NCBI RefSeq assembly: GCF_035590735.1
Contig: NZ_CP141595.1
Coordinates: 3,682,001 to 3,746,000, forward strand
From: Rossellomorea aquimaris
GTDB taxonomy: Bacteria; Bacillota; Bacilli; Bacillales; Bacillaceae_B
Direction: 5' to 3'
Length of the DNA stretch: 64,000 nucleotides
This document shows positions 27,306-36,222 of this stretch, in pieces (the first letter of the stretch is position 1; each line of letters starts with the position of its first letter). The notes beneath the pieces are model-generated. The model saw only the letters and a program-made list of their open reading frames with translations. It was not told the DNA's origin and ran no database searches. Made by a program: the position numbers and the translations under genes.

Positions 27306-28523
27306 TTAAAAGAACTTGAACTTACCTTTTTTGAAGACAAGTGATGGTCCACCAACCATGTAAAGCGCGCGGTTGTCGACTACTTTCTTCATGAAAGAAG
27401 CTTTTGTTCCGGTGATTTTCTTACCGTAAACGACACCGATTGCGTCGTCCTCACCAAGTGAACATACTGTTCCTTTGATGTCTGGAGTGAATTCTTCCAA
27501 GTGATCTTTACCATGCAGTAAAGCAGCAATGTTGCGGGCACATACTTCACCTTGCTGCATCGCGATTTGTGCAGTCGGCGGGTATGGACGCTCAGTTTCT
27601 TCATTGATCATAAGTGAACAGTCACCGATGATAAAGATGTTGTCATGACCTGGAGCGCGAAGATCTTTGTTGATTTTCACACGGGCACGCATGTTTTCGA
27701 TTCCAGCTCTTTCGATGATGGAGTTACCGCGTACACCTGCAGCCCATACGATCGTACCAGCCTTGATTTCTTCTACTTCATCTTCACCTTTAGCGATTAA
27801 GACACTGTCAGCCTTCGCTTCTTTAAGTGGCGTTCCGATGTGGAATTCTACACCTTTTTTCTCAAGCTTGGCGCGCGCGTATTTCACTAGCTCAGGATCG
27901 AATCCAGGAAGGATCATCGGTGCAGCTTCCACGCACACAATGCGAACTTTCTTGCGATCGATATCATATTCATGACAAAGCTCAGGAACACGGTTACCTA
28001 ATTCACCCAGGAATTCGATTCCAGTGAATCCTGCTCCTCCTACAATGATTGTAAGGCGGTCGTCTTTCTTCTCTTCTTCGTTTTTATACGTAGCAAATTG
28101 TAATTCAATATGCTCACGGATCTGACGTGCAGAGTTGATGTTCGAAATCATGAATGCATGCTCATGAAGACCCTGGATACCGAATGTCTCAGATTCTGCA
28201 CCTAATGCAACAACAAGGTAATCGAATTCTACTACACCGTCACTTGTGATGACCTTCTTTTCTTCTACTTTAATGTCTTCAACAGTAGCTTGTAAGAAGT
28301 TTACTTTGCTTGTGTTGACAACATCTTTAATGTTGTAACGTACACGATCATGATGCAGTGTACCTGCAGAAGCTTCGTGTAACCAAGTGGTTTCGTAGTG
28401 ATAATCATTTTTATTAACTAAAATAATTTCTGCTTCATTCGTGCCTAATTGCTTTTGAAGACGAGTTACCGTCATTAATCCACCATACCCTGCACCTAAT
28501 ACAACGATTCTTGGCTTTCTCAA
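27306..28523 (-). CDS. yumB: Type II NADH dehydrogenase (NDH-2, YumB)
   Basis: 405-residue membrane-associated flavoprotein that oxidises NADH and reduces menaquinone without pumping. The N-terminal FAD motif is RIVVLGAGYGGLMT, the NADH motif IIVGGAGFTGIEFLGEL, and the FAD/quinone segment RPYPPTAQIAMQQG; the C-terminus ends KKGKFKFF as in YumB. TTG at 28523 (RKPRIVVLG) was chosen from homologue length, with AAAGGTGG upstream; a GTG three codons earlier is too close to that site. Single gene, divergent from the repeat array and yumC. Confidence 0.9.
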   Translation of the reverse strand: MRKPRIVVLGAGYGGLMTVTRLQKQLGTNEAEIILVNKNDYHYETTWLHEASAGTLHHDRVRYNIKDVVNTSKVNFLQATVEDIKVEEKKVITSDGVVEFDYLVVALGAESETFGIQGLHEHAFMISNINSARQIREHIELQFATYKNEEEKKDDRLTIIVGGAGFTGIEFLGELGNRVPELCHEYDIDRKKVRIVCVEAAPMILPGFDPELVKYARAKLEKKGVEFHIGTPLKEAKADSVLIAKGEDEVEEIKAGTIVWAAGVRGNSIIERAGIENMRARVKINKDLRAPGHDNIFIIGDCSLMINEETERPYPPTAQIAMQQGEVCARNIAALLHGKDHLEEFTPDIKGTVCSLGEDDAIGVVYGKKITGTKASFMKKVVDNRALYMVGGPSLVFKKGKFKFF

Positions 28524-28865
28524 CTGAATCACATCCACCTTTTTTGATAAATTTGCTTTGGATACTCTTAGAGTCCTCCACATCATGCTTTTTTATCCCG
28601 TTCAATCTGATGCTATTACCTTTTTCCCTATACAAAAGAAACTGAAACAAATCAAACGAGATGCTTTCCTTCATTTAAGAGGAAAGTATTGTATGAAAAA
28701 TAAATGAAAACGATAAACAAGAAAGTATGTGACGTATTTCACGAACTACTACATACTTATGCGAGAATTGTCATAAATTCTTAACATTATGCCTACATTA
28801 CATAATATTCTTTTTACCATGCATTTTCAAGATATATATAGGAAATTGAAAACTTAAGAATATTC

Positions 28866-29370
28866 CGAAAAGCGGAGGCGGCTCGCCCAGGCCCGACAAG
28901 CATAAGGCGAGTACACCGGAAAGGCGTTCTTTGCCTTTTTGGTGTACTTGACTTATGACCTCGAGGGCCTAGCCGCCGGAGCTGGACAACTCGAAAAGCG
29001 GAGGCGGCTCGTTCAGAGGCGACAAGCATAAGACGAACCAGCCGGAAAGGCGTTCTTTGTCTTTTTGGCTGGTTTGACTTATGACCTCGAGCCTCTAGCC
29101 GCCGGAGCTGGACATCACCGAAAAGCGGAGGCGGCTCGCCCAGGCCCGACAAGCATAAGGCGAGTACACCGGAAAGGCGTTCTTTGCCTTTTTGGTGTAC
29201 TCGCCTTATGACCTCGAGGGCCTAGCCGCCGGAGCTGGACAACTCGAAAAGCGGAGGCGGCTCGTTCAGAGGCGACAAGCATAAGACGAACCAGCCGGAA
29301 AGGCGTTCTTTGCCTTTTTGGCTGGTTTGACTTATGACCTCGAGCCTCTAGCCGCCGGAGCTGGACAACT
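28866..29370. repeat. Four-unit tandem array of ~126-bp hairpin repeats, order A-B-A-B
   Basis: Units begin at 28866, 28992, 29119 and 29245, each with CGAAAAGCGGAGGCGGCTCG, and end in AGCTGGACA; a broken fifth start lies at 29371. Each unit folds as a nested hairpin: GGCGGCT/AGCCGCC, a variable arm, CATAAG/CTTATG, a second variable arm, AAAGGC/GCCTTT. Units A have AGGCCC/GGGCCT and GTACACC/GGTGTAC; units B have AGAGGC/GCCTCT and AACCAGCC/GGCTGGTT. Lies between yumB and yumC. Confidence 0.9.
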
Positions 29371-29529
29371 CGAAAAACGGATAAGAATCCATTTCCCCCA
29401 AAAGTATGAAAACCACTCCCCGAAAAGACTGATTATTCTCAATTATAATTTCAATTACTGTGAAGAATCGATTGCTCTATGATAGAATAAATTAAAATGT
29501 AAAACATCTTAATTGTTGGAGGGATCTAG

Positions 29530-30528
29530 TTGAAGGAAGATCAAAAAGTGTATGATATTACAATCATAGGCGGCGGTCCTACAGGATTGTTTACGGCGTT
29601 CTATGGCGGCATGAGAAAAGCATCAGTTAAGATTATTGAAAGTTTACCACAACTCGGGGGCCAACTGGCTACTCTATATCCTGAGAAATACATATATGAT
29701 GTTGCCGGTTTTCCTAAAGTGAAAGCCCAGGATCTTGTAAATAATTTAAAAGAGCAAATGGCTAAATTTGAGACGACGATTTGTCTTGAGCAAGCTGTTG
29801 AAGGTGTAGAAAAACAGGCTGATGGCATGTTTAAGCTCACAACCGATAAAGAAATTCATTTTTCTAGGACGATCATCATCACAGCAGGGAACGGTGCATT
29901 CCAACCTCGCCGCCTGGAACTTGAGCATGCATCTGAATTTGAAGGTAAGAATCTTCATTACTTTGTTGATAAACTGGAACATTTCAAAGGCAAGAAAGTT
30001 GTCATTTGTGGTGGTGGTGATTCTGCCGTTGATTGGGCGCTTATGCTTGAGCCGATTGCAGAAAAGGTCTACCTCGTTCACAGAAGAGATAAATTCAGAG
30101 CCCATGAACATAGTGTGGAGAATTTGCACAACTCAACCGTGGAACTGAAAACACCTTATGTTCCTTCAGAGCTGGTTGTCGATGAGAACAAAATCAATCA
30201 GCTGATTTTGGAAGAAACAAAGGGTGACGAGAAGGAGATTCTTGATCTCGATGAGCTGATCGTGAACTTTGGCTTTGTTTCATCTCTTGGTCCAATCAAA
30301 GATTGGGGACTGGAAATCGAAAAGAATTCAATCGTCGTTAACTCGAGAATGGAAACGAATATTCCAGGCATTTATGCAGCAGGTGATATCAGTACCTATG
30401 ATGGGAAAGTCAAACTCATTGCCAGTGGATTTGGCGAAGCACCGACAGCGGTTAATAATGCCAAAGCTTATATGGATCCGAAAGCAAGAGTCCAACCGAT
30501 GCACAGTACATCCATGTTTACAGACTAA
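29530..30528 (+). CDS. yumC: Ferredoxin/flavodoxin-NADP+ reductase YumC
   Basis: 332-residue thioredoxin-reductase-like FNR that transfers electrons between NADPH and ferredoxin or flavodoxin; it lacks the CxxC of thioredoxin reductases. The FAD motif is ITIIGGGPTGLFTAFYGG, the NADPH motif VICGGGDSAVDWALMLEP, and the FAD C-terminal motif GIYAAGDIS. TTG start with GGAGG at good spacing; length identical to YumC. It may feed electrons to Fe-S or flavin enzymes. Confidence 0.92.
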   Translation: MKEDQKVYDITIIGGGPTGLFTAFYGGMRKASVKIIESLPQLGGQLATLYPEKYIYDVAGFPKVKAQDLVNNLKEQMAKFETTICLEQAVEGVEKQADGMFKLTTDKEIHFSRTIIITAGNGAFQPRRLELEHASEFEGKNLHYFVDKLEHFKGKKVVICGGGDSAVDWALMLEPIAEKVYLVHRRDKFRAHEHSVENLHNSTVELKTPYVPSELVVDENKINQLILEETKGDEKEILDLDELIVNFGFVSSLGPIKDWGLEIEKNSIVVNSRMETNIPGIYAAGDISTYDGKVKLIASGFGEAPTAVNNAKAYMDPKARVQPMHSTSMFTD

Positions 30529-30539
30529 AGCCCACTATG

Positions 30540-30577
30540 TGAGAGGTTCAGGATATTTATACCTGAGCCTCTTTTTT
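30540..30577 (+). terminator. Terminator of yumC
   Basis: AGAGGTTCAGG pairs with CCTGAGCCTCT around an AT loop and is followed by T6. Confidence 0.8.
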
Positions 30578-30581
30578 GTTG

Positions 30582-30700
30582 GCTCTATTCGTAAAGTTTG
30601 TTGCTATTGTAGAGGAGAAAGTAATAGTTGATTTCCGCTCCAGGATGCTCGCTTTCCGCGGGGCTGGCGGTGAGCCTCCGGGGTCTCACCGTCCAGCATA
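30582..30700. repeat. Type 3 palindromic repeat, single copy
   Basis: Starts GTAAAGTTTGTTGC at about 30590, then GATTTCCGCTCCAGGATGCT, CTTTCCGCGGGGCTGGCGGTG and a GGGGTCTCACCGTCCAGC end. It is the reverse-complement homologue of 6020-6140. The remaining bases to 30956 hold no gene I can support. Confidence 0.7.
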
Positions 30701-30956
30701 AACCTGGTTGACAAAGCCTTGGCAGATCTATATAGCCTTTTTATTTGAATGTAAACCTACAGCGGGGGATCCGGGAGAACATCACAAGTCAAAACATCAA
30801 AATTATTCCCGCTCTTAAGAAACAGAATATCCAATCGCAGAAATAATGTGTCAAACATTGATCCTGATTACACCTACCCATCAAATTGTTTATTTTAGCA
30901 GTGAATGGGTAGACCAATAATAGGATAAAAAAACTTAGATAAAGGATGATGGATGC

Positions 30957-31601
30957 ATGAATGTACTAGTTATTGGAGCAAACGGTCATACTGGCCGACA
31001 CATAGTGAAAGAACTTTCAAACAGCAGTCAACATTTTGTGAGAGCCATGATTCGAAAGACAGAGCAAGCCAAGGATATGGAAGACCTGGGGGCAAGACCG
31101 ATTGTGGCGGATCTCGAACAGGACTTCTCCTACGCACTCGAAAATGTGAATGCCGTTATCTTTGCTGCTGGCAGCGGTGGTTCAACAGGAAACGATAAGA
31201 CACTTGCAATCGATCAGGAAGGTGCAAAGAAAGCAGTGGATTATGCGAAGAAGATGGGGATTGAGCGCTTTGTGATGCTTAGCTCAATGGGTGCAGATAA
31301 TCCGTCAAGCGGCCCGGATGCCCTACAGTTTTACTTAAAAGCAAAAGGGGCAGCGGATGCCCACTTGAAGGAAAGCGGTCTAAATTATACAATCATTCGA
31401 CCTGGCTCCCTTTCATTCGATGAAGGGACAGGAAAGATTGAAGCTTCTACCTCCATTGAAGACAAAAGCAGGGACATATCCCGTGAAGATGTCGCGAAAG
31501 TACTCGTGGACTCCTTGACCATCGAAGAAACGAATCATAAAGTATTCGAAATCTTAAGCGGTGACACACCTGTTGAAGAAGCGCTAAAAAATATCCATTA
31601 A
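30957..31601 (+). CDS. YhfK-like NAD(P)-binding oxidoreductase (atypical SDR)
   Basis: 214 residues with an N-terminal Rossmann motif VLVIGANGHTGRHIV, a second-strand AMIRK suggesting NADPH preference, AAGSGGSTGNDKT and YTIIRPGSL. It resembles B. subtilis YhfK in length and motifs. Likely an NAD(P)-dependent reductase or NmrA-type sensor; the substrate is unknown. Monocistronic with its own terminator. Confidence 0.82.
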   Translation: MNVLVIGANGHTGRHIVKELSNSSQHFVRAMIRKTEQAKDMEDLGARPIVADLEQDFSYALENVNAVIFAAGSGGSTGNDKTLAIDQEGAKKAVDYAKKMGIERFVMLSSMGADNPSSGPDALQFYLKAKGAADAHLKESGLNYTIIRPGSLSFDEGTGKIEASTSIEDKSRDISREDVAKVLVDSLTIEETNHKVFEILSGDTPVEEALKNIH

Positions 31602-31605
31602 TCAT

Positions 31606-31647
31606 GAAAAAGGGACGGACCTCCAAAATGGAGGTCCGTCCCTCTTA
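31606..31647. terminator. Bidirectional terminator between the YhfK-like gene and yutM
   Basis: AAGGGACGGACCTCC pairs with GGAGGTCCGTCCCTT-like bases around AAAAT. It shares the core AGGGACGGACC with the hairpin at 7431. Confidence 0.75.
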
Positions 31648-31651
31648 TTCA

Positions 31652-32014
31652 TCAGCAATTCTCCGGTGTACCCTTATTCGTCGCCGTCACGAACGATGAA
31701 CCGCATCCGCATGAAGCGATGGCATTCGGATTGTCGATGGTGAATCCGCCGCCCATCATGGACTGCTTGTAATCTATTTTGGTACCGTTCAAAATAGCAG
31801 CATCATTTTTGGCTACAACAAGCTTGATTCCATGCTGTTCCAGTGTTGTATCCCCATCTTGAAGCTCATGTTCAAATCCCATACCGTAAGAAAGGCCGCT
31901 ACAGCCTCCCCCTTTAACCGCTACTCGTAACATGGCATCTGTTTCGTCATGTTCCTTCATCATATCTTTAATCTGAAGGGCCGCGGCTTCTGTCAGAATG
32001 ACTACTTCACTCAT
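31652..32014 (-). CDS. yutM: HesB/IscA-family Fe-S protein YutM
   Basis: 120-residue A-type Fe-S carrier with the three conserved cysteines C38 (GGGCSGLSYG) and C102/C104 (SCGCGSSF), which bind and deliver clusters to apo-proteins. An extra cysteine is the last residue (C120). It works with the Suf system encoded at 56.7-61.9 kb. Single gene. Confidence 0.9.
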   Translation of the reverse strand: MSEVVILTEAAALQIKDMMKEHDETDAMLRVAVKGGGCSGLSYGMGFEHELQDGDTTLEQHGIKLVVAKNDAAILNGTKIDYKQSMMGGGFTIDNPNAIASCGCGSSFVTATNKGTPENC

Positions 32015-32231
32015 TCATTACACCCCCAACCTATTCATTTCTTACTTCTTAGTATACTCCTTTCTATTTTACTACTCAACCAAAGGGGCTTTGGTGAATG
32101 ATTGGAAGGAAACTTTTATTCATAACAAGAATTCGTGACTTTTTACTTATCACCTTTCAAGAAAACACTAGTCCTTTATCCTTCCATCAGGGTATAATAA
32201 GGTAAATAGTCCTGATTATGAGGTGATATTC

Positions 32232-32930
32232 ATGACGGTAGTGACACCCTTTTATGATAAAAAAACACAGTGCCTTTCGTGTAAACACTCTTACAGTACA
32301 ACTAGGATCAGGTCCCGCTTTGTGAAGGTAGCAGGATATGACAGTGACTTTTGCCCCCAGTATGACTCAATTGATGTAAATCCTTTACTTTATAACGTTT
32401 CTGTATGTCCAAAGTGTGGATTTTCATATACAGATGATTTCACAGCATACATACCTCCTGTTCTCAAAGAAGATCTGGAGGAGAAAATCAGCCTGCACTG
32501 GCAGCCACAGGATTATGGAAAACTGAGGTCATATGCCGATGCGATCAATACATATAAATTGGCAGCCTACTGTGCCCTTATTAAAAAGGAGAAAAAGGTG
32601 ACCATAGCAGGGTTATATCTCCGGACAGCATGGCTTTATCGAAAGACACAAGAAAAAAAACAGGAAAGACGATTCATTAACCTTGCTACTCATGAATACA
32701 TTGATGCCTATTTAACAGATGGCGTATCGGGTTCTTTGATGTCCGAAACTAAACTCCTTTATATCATCGCGGAATTATTGAGAAGACAGGATAAAATCGA
32801 GGAATCGGTCGTATATTTATCTAAAGTCATTAGTAAACAGCATCTCTCCACCGAACCGAAGATCGTTGAAATGGCCAGAGAGCGCTGGTATGAAATACGG
32901 GACCGTTATAAAGAAGCAAAGTCTTTGTAA
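32232..32930 (+). CDS. DUF2225 protein with zinc-ribbon-like cysteines
   Basis: 232 residues. The N-terminal cysteines C14-x2-C17, C41 and C59-x2-C62 suggest a metal-binding knuckle; the rest is helical with TPR-like character (YADAINTYKLAAYCA, AGLYLRTAWLYRKTQ, KIEESVVYLSKVI). Function unknown. ATG 32232 follows GAGGTGAT; an upstream GTG overlaps that site. Strong terminator downstream. Confidence 0.8.
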   Translation: MTVVTPFYDKKTQCLSCKHSYSTTRIRSRFVKVAGYDSDFCPQYDSIDVNPLLYNVSVCPKCGFSYTDDFTAYIPPVLKEDLEEKISLHWQPQDYGKLRSYADAINTYKLAAYCALIKKEKKVTIAGLYLRTAWLYRKTQEKKQERRFINLATHEYIDAYLTDGVSGSLMSETKLLYIIAELLRRQDKIEESVVYLSKVISKQHLSTEPKIVEMARERWYEIRDRYKEAKSL

Positions 32931-32932
32931 AA

Positions 32933-32965
32933 GAAAACCAGTGGTCACTCCACTGGTTTTTTCAC
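32933..32965 (+). terminator. Terminator of the DUF2225 gene
   Basis: AACCAGTGG and CCACTGGTT with a 5-nt loop and T6. Confidence 0.8.
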
Positions 32966-32989
32966 CTTCAAGACAAAAAATAGTTTTAA

Positions 32990-33024
32990 AATCAAAAAAG
33001 TAAGCCAGTCACAAGACCAGCTTT
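32990..33024 (-). terminator. Terminator of yuzB
   Basis: On the minus strand AAGCTGGTC pairs with GACTGGCTT and is followed by ACTTTTTT. Confidence 0.7.
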
Positions 33025-33027
33025 TCT

Positions 33028-33264
33028 TTAGAACATTGGATTATCTTCAAGAAATTGATAGATATGGTCCACCAGTTCTTCAGGTGTATCACCTGTTACG
33101 ACTTCACCATTGACGAGAGCATAAAAGGATTGGGCGCATTTCCCGCAGTAACCCAGGCATCCATACTCAATGACATCAAGGTTTGGGTCTCTTTCTAATA
33201 TCTCAAGCGCTTTTTGCGCACCACTAGCAAGATTGCTTATACAAAATTCTATAATAGGTTTCAA
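33028..33264 (-). CDS. yuzB: YuzB (UPF0349), thioredoxin-fold Cys-rich protein
   Basis: 78 residues with C8 and the cluster C36-x3-C40-x2-C43 (CLGYCGKC), typical of thioredoxin-like [2Fe-2S] or redox proteins. TTG at 33264 has GAGGTGAT 6 bases upstream and gives exactly the length of B. subtilis YuzB; the longer upstream frame is unsupported. Divergent from yutJ. Molecular role unproven. Confidence 0.85.
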   Translation of the reverse strand: MKPIIEFCISNLASGAQKALEILERDPNLDVIEYGCLGYCGKCAQSFYALVNGEVVTGDTPEELVDHIYQFLEDNPMF

Positions 33265-33594
33265 TTCTATCACCTCACTACTCATTGTTATGCTATCTTT
33301 TTTTATCATTATCGTCAATCATTTGATTCCATGTAATGGTATAACAGATTGTGAACATTTTCGCTTATTTCTGTTGTGAAAACGCCGCTATTTCGATATA
33401 CTTTTAATGTTAATAGGTTTATTAATGTAATAATTGCGCGAATTATGCTTAATATTGAAAATGCTTACTTTTTCAGGACCCGTTTCGGCGTGAATGTCCT
33501 TTCAATTCCGTCCCATACAATTTATGGGATATAAATCATATACAAACACACTATTTCATTCATAATGTAGAGTGCAAAAAAGGGGAAATTTTTC

Positions 33595-34662
33595 ATGAAA
33601 CAATTAGTGCTGCTTGGCGGAGGATATGGGAATATGCGCGTTCTTCTTCGCTTATTACCCAATCAATTACCTGATGATGTATCGATTACCCTGATTGATC
33701 GAAATCCTTACCACTGCCTTAAGACGGAATACTATGCTTTAGCCGCTGGTACGATTTCAGATCAACATGTACGCGTATCATTCCCGGAACATGCCCGTTT
33801 ATCCTATGTGTATGGTGATATTTCCGGAGTGGACATGGAAAACAAACTCGTAAATATGGCAGACCAAGATCCAGTTCCTTATGACGACCTTGTGATTGGA
33901 CTCGGTTGTGAGGATAAATATCATAATGTTCCTGGTGCTGACGAACATACTTACTCCATTCAAACAATTGAAAAATCCCGTAAGACATACCAAACCTTAT
34001 GTAATCTTCCAGCTGGTTCGATTGTAGGAATCGTTGGAGCTGGTTTAAGCGGGATTGAGCTTGCGAGTGAGCTTCGTGAAAGCCGTTCTGATTTGAAAAT
34101 TAAATTATTCGATCGCGGTCCGCGTATTCTTAATGCCTTCCCTGAACGTCTAAGCTCTTATGTTCACGGGTGGTTCGACGAAAATGACGTAGACATCGTC
34201 AATGGATCGAATATTACAAAAGTGGAGCCAAACACCCTTCATAACCATGAAGAACAGATTTTCTGCGATGCAATCGTTTGGACAGCGGGCATTCAGCCAA
34301 GCAAAGTCGTCCGTGATATGGATGTTGAAAAAGATGCAAGCGGTCGCGTTATTCTGACAAAGTATCATAACCTGCCTCAGGATGAGAATGTATACGTGGT
34401 CGGTGACTGCGCAAGCCTTCCTCAAGCTCCAAGTGCCCAGCTTGCCGAGGGACAAGCAGAACAAATCGTGACGGTTTTACTTAAACGTTGGAAAAACGAA
34501 GAACTCCCTGCGGAATTACCAAAGATTAAGCTAAAAGGAATTCTCGGTTCACTCGGAAAAAAACATGGTTTCGGCCTGGTGAACGAGCGCTCCATAACAG
34601 GTCGTGTCGCTCGATTGTTGAAGTCCGGTGTGTTGTGGATGTATAAGTATCATAATGGATGA
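33595..34662 (+). CDS. yutJ: YutJ, NADH dehydrogenase-like flavoprotein
   Basis: 355-residue relative of NDH-2: FAD motif LVLLGGGYGNMRVL, NAD motif VGIVGAGLSGIELASEL, FAD-binding NVYVVGDCASLPQAPSAQLAEGQ. It lacks the canonical AQIAMQQ quinone segment of YumB (here AQLAEGQ), so its electron acceptor may differ. RBS AAAAGGGG precedes the ATG. Monocistronic. Confidence 0.87.
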   Translation: MKQLVLLGGGYGNMRVLLRLLPNQLPDDVSITLIDRNPYHCLKTEYYALAAGTISDQHVRVSFPEHARLSYVYGDISGVDMENKLVNMADQDPVPYDDLVIGLGCEDKYHNVPGADEHTYSIQTIEKSRKTYQTLCNLPAGSIVGIVGAGLSGIELASELRESRSDLKIKLFDRGPRILNAFPERLSSYVHGWFDENDVDIVNGSNITKVEPNTLHNHEEQIFCDAIVWTAGIQPSKVVRDMDVEKDASGRVILTKYHNLPQDENVYVVGDCASLPQAPSAQLAEGQAEQIVTVLLKRWKNEELPAELPKIKLKGILGSLGKKHGFGLVNERSITGRVARLLKSGVLWMYKYHNG

Positions 34663-34666
34663 TGTA

Positions 34667-34702
34667 AAAAAAGAACCGCGATTGATGTGCGGTTCTTTTT
34701 TT
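34667..34702 (+). terminator. Terminator of yutJ
   Basis: AAGAACCGC pairs with GCGGTTCTT and is followed by T7. Confidence 0.82.
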
Positions 34703-34764
34703 GATTCACCTATCCATCTGAAAAAGCTAGCCCAATCAGAAAAGCCTTTTTCAACCCCCACGAA

Positions 34765-35091
34765 TTAAACCGCTTTATACCCATACTTTTCAAGCTCAGA
34801 GTAAATCGTTTTTAAACGAGGATTCCCTTCGCCGACAATATTTCCTTCTAACAGGACAATCGGATAAAACATATCCTCTTCGATGACTCTTGAAGCAAAT
34901 TGCTTTACGACTTCATCTTCAGGAGGATTGTGAATATCTACATATTTAATCATGAAGGGCTGGTTTGGGTACTTCCGGCTGACAGCAGCCTCAAGCCATT
35001 CGTACGTTTCTTTTGATGATGGTAAATTCACGCAGCTTGGACAAAGTATTTCTGCCCCATATACATAAAGTTCAACAGGCTTACGCTCCAT
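34765..35091 (-). CDS. yuzD: YuzD (DUF1462) thioredoxin-like protein
   Basis: 108 residues with a thioredoxin-type C17-PS-C20 near the N-terminus (VYGAEILCPSCVNLPSS) and a beta-alpha-beta architecture. DUF1462 family, function unknown; often next to yutI or yuzB. Length matches the B. subtilis protein. Confidence 0.87.
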   Translation of the reverse strand: MERKPVELYVYGAEILCPSCVNLPSSKETYEWLEAAVSRKYPNQPFMIKYVDIHNPPEDEVVKQFASRVIEEDMFYPIVLLEGNIVGEGNPRLKTIYSELEKYGYKAV

Positions 35092-35251
35092 TTCTCTCTC
35101 CCCTTTGCTTTCCCTCTCTTGTTTATTTTACAAAAAAAGTAGCAAGGTTGGAACGATAAAATGTGAATTTCTGTACTGGAAATTGCTTTTTAAAAATTTC
35201 TTATGCACTGTTCACAAAGCTTTCCTTTTTATAACATGAGAACTGCTATGT

Positions 35252-35415
35252 GCTCTGTCACCCAGTATGTGCTGGATGGTGAGGGGAACCGCTCCGCTTT
35301 CCGCGGACGTTCGGCCGAGCCTCCTCAGCTTCGCTTCCGGGGTCTCGGCACGCCCAAAATCCGCCGGAGTCTCCGCAGTTCCCCTCACCATCTATTGAAG
35401 ATTTCGTGACAGAGC
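35252..35415. repeat. Type 1 long palindromic repeat, copy 2
   Basis: Outer stem GCTCTGTCA/TGACAGAGC; core GATGGTGAGGGGAACCGC...GCAGTTCCCCTCACCATC (35275-35392) with internal GACGTTCGGCCGAG. Closely similar to 55490-55649. Confidence 0.85.
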
Positions 35416-35669
35416 TTATAAGAGAGAAAACAGTCTAATTAAAATTCTCTCTAAGTGATTTTACACCTCTTTATAACAAAAGGGGAAATCCAACACTGCT
35501 CCCTTATAAAATCGTCGAAATGTATTTTAGTTTTCATTTCGTTAGTAAGTACAAACCCATGTTTTAAAGATTGATTCTCCCTGAAGAGAATTGAATGACA
35601 TAGGTCTATTGGGCTAACACAGGCGGAAGCTTGATGTGAAGTTTTCCGATATTCAAATTGGCTGAAAAA

Positions 35670-35813
35670 TAGAAGCACAGAGTGGATTGTAGCGGAAGGA
35701 ACTTGACTCCTGCGGGAAATAGAGGAAAAGTCAAGACCCCGCAGGGCAAAGCCCGAGGAGGCTCGACTTCCTCCCCGCGGAAAGGAAGTGCCTGGAGCGG
35801 AAAGGAACGGTCC
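35670..35813. repeat. Type 2 palindromic repeat, copy 1
   Basis: Begins TAGAAGCACAGAGTGGATTG, then TAGCGGAAGGAACTTGACTC, and ends TGCCTGGAGCGGAAAGGAAC. It forms a long hairpin (CTTGACTCCTGCGGG arms against CCCGCAGGGC and CTCGACTTCC). Homologous to 55872-56016. The sequence between 35416 and 35669 shows no supported gene. Confidence 0.8.
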
Positions 35814-35937
35814 ATTTTTTTACACTAAAATTCATGAAAAACAATTTCCAAAAAAGAAATTCCCAATAGTTTGCAGGTTGATAGATTTTTTGTGAATATG
35901 TCATTATAATAGAGAGTAAGGAAAGGAGTAGATAATT

Positions 35938-36174
35938 ATGGCTGAAAACGAAATGATTGCACCAGTTCAGGAAGTATTAGATAAATTACGTCCGTTCCTA
36001 CTTCGCGATGGTGGAGACTGTGAACTAGTGGACGTTGAAGACGGAATCGTTAAATTACGCCTTCTAGGTGCTTGCGGAAGCTGCCCAAGTTCAACAATCA
36101 CGCTAAAAGCAGGAATCGAACGCGCTTTAGTGGAAGAAGTTCCAGGTATCGTTGAAGTAGAGCAAGTATTCTAA
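35938..36174 (+). CDS. yutI: NifU-like Fe-S scaffold YutI (Nfu)
   Basis: 78-residue Nfu C-terminal-type scaffold with C46-x2-C49 (GACGSCPSS), which holds a bridging [4Fe-4S] cluster between two subunits for delivery to targets. RBS AAAGGAG precedes the ATG. The domain is stand-alone, with no A-type fusion. Works with sufCDSUB and YutM. Confidence 0.92.
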   Translation: MAENEMIAPVQEVLDKLRPFLLRDGGDCELVDVEDGIVKLRLLGACGSCPSSTITLKAGIERALVEEVPGIVEVEQVF

Positions 36175-36185
36175 TTCAATTCACG

Positions 36186-36222
36186 TTAAAGCCTAAATCC
36201 TTAATCGGATTTAGGCTTTTTT
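36186..36222. terminator. Terminator of yutI, shared with the dehydrogenase gene
   Basis: AAAGCCTAAATCC pairs with GGATTTAGGCTTT around TTAATC and is followed by T7. Confidence 0.82.

Noticed and set aside
28814..29152. 112-residue minus-strand ORF across the repeat array
   Set aside because: Translation simply mirrors the tandem palindromes (internally repeated FRxxRLMLVxPGRAASAF); no binding site.
28866..29370. CRISPR array
   Set aside because: Units are about 126 bp, fully repetitive with no spacers, and no cas genes are nearby.
35606..35815. 69-residue minus-strand ORF
   Set aside because: Falls in the type 2 palindrome and has no binding site.
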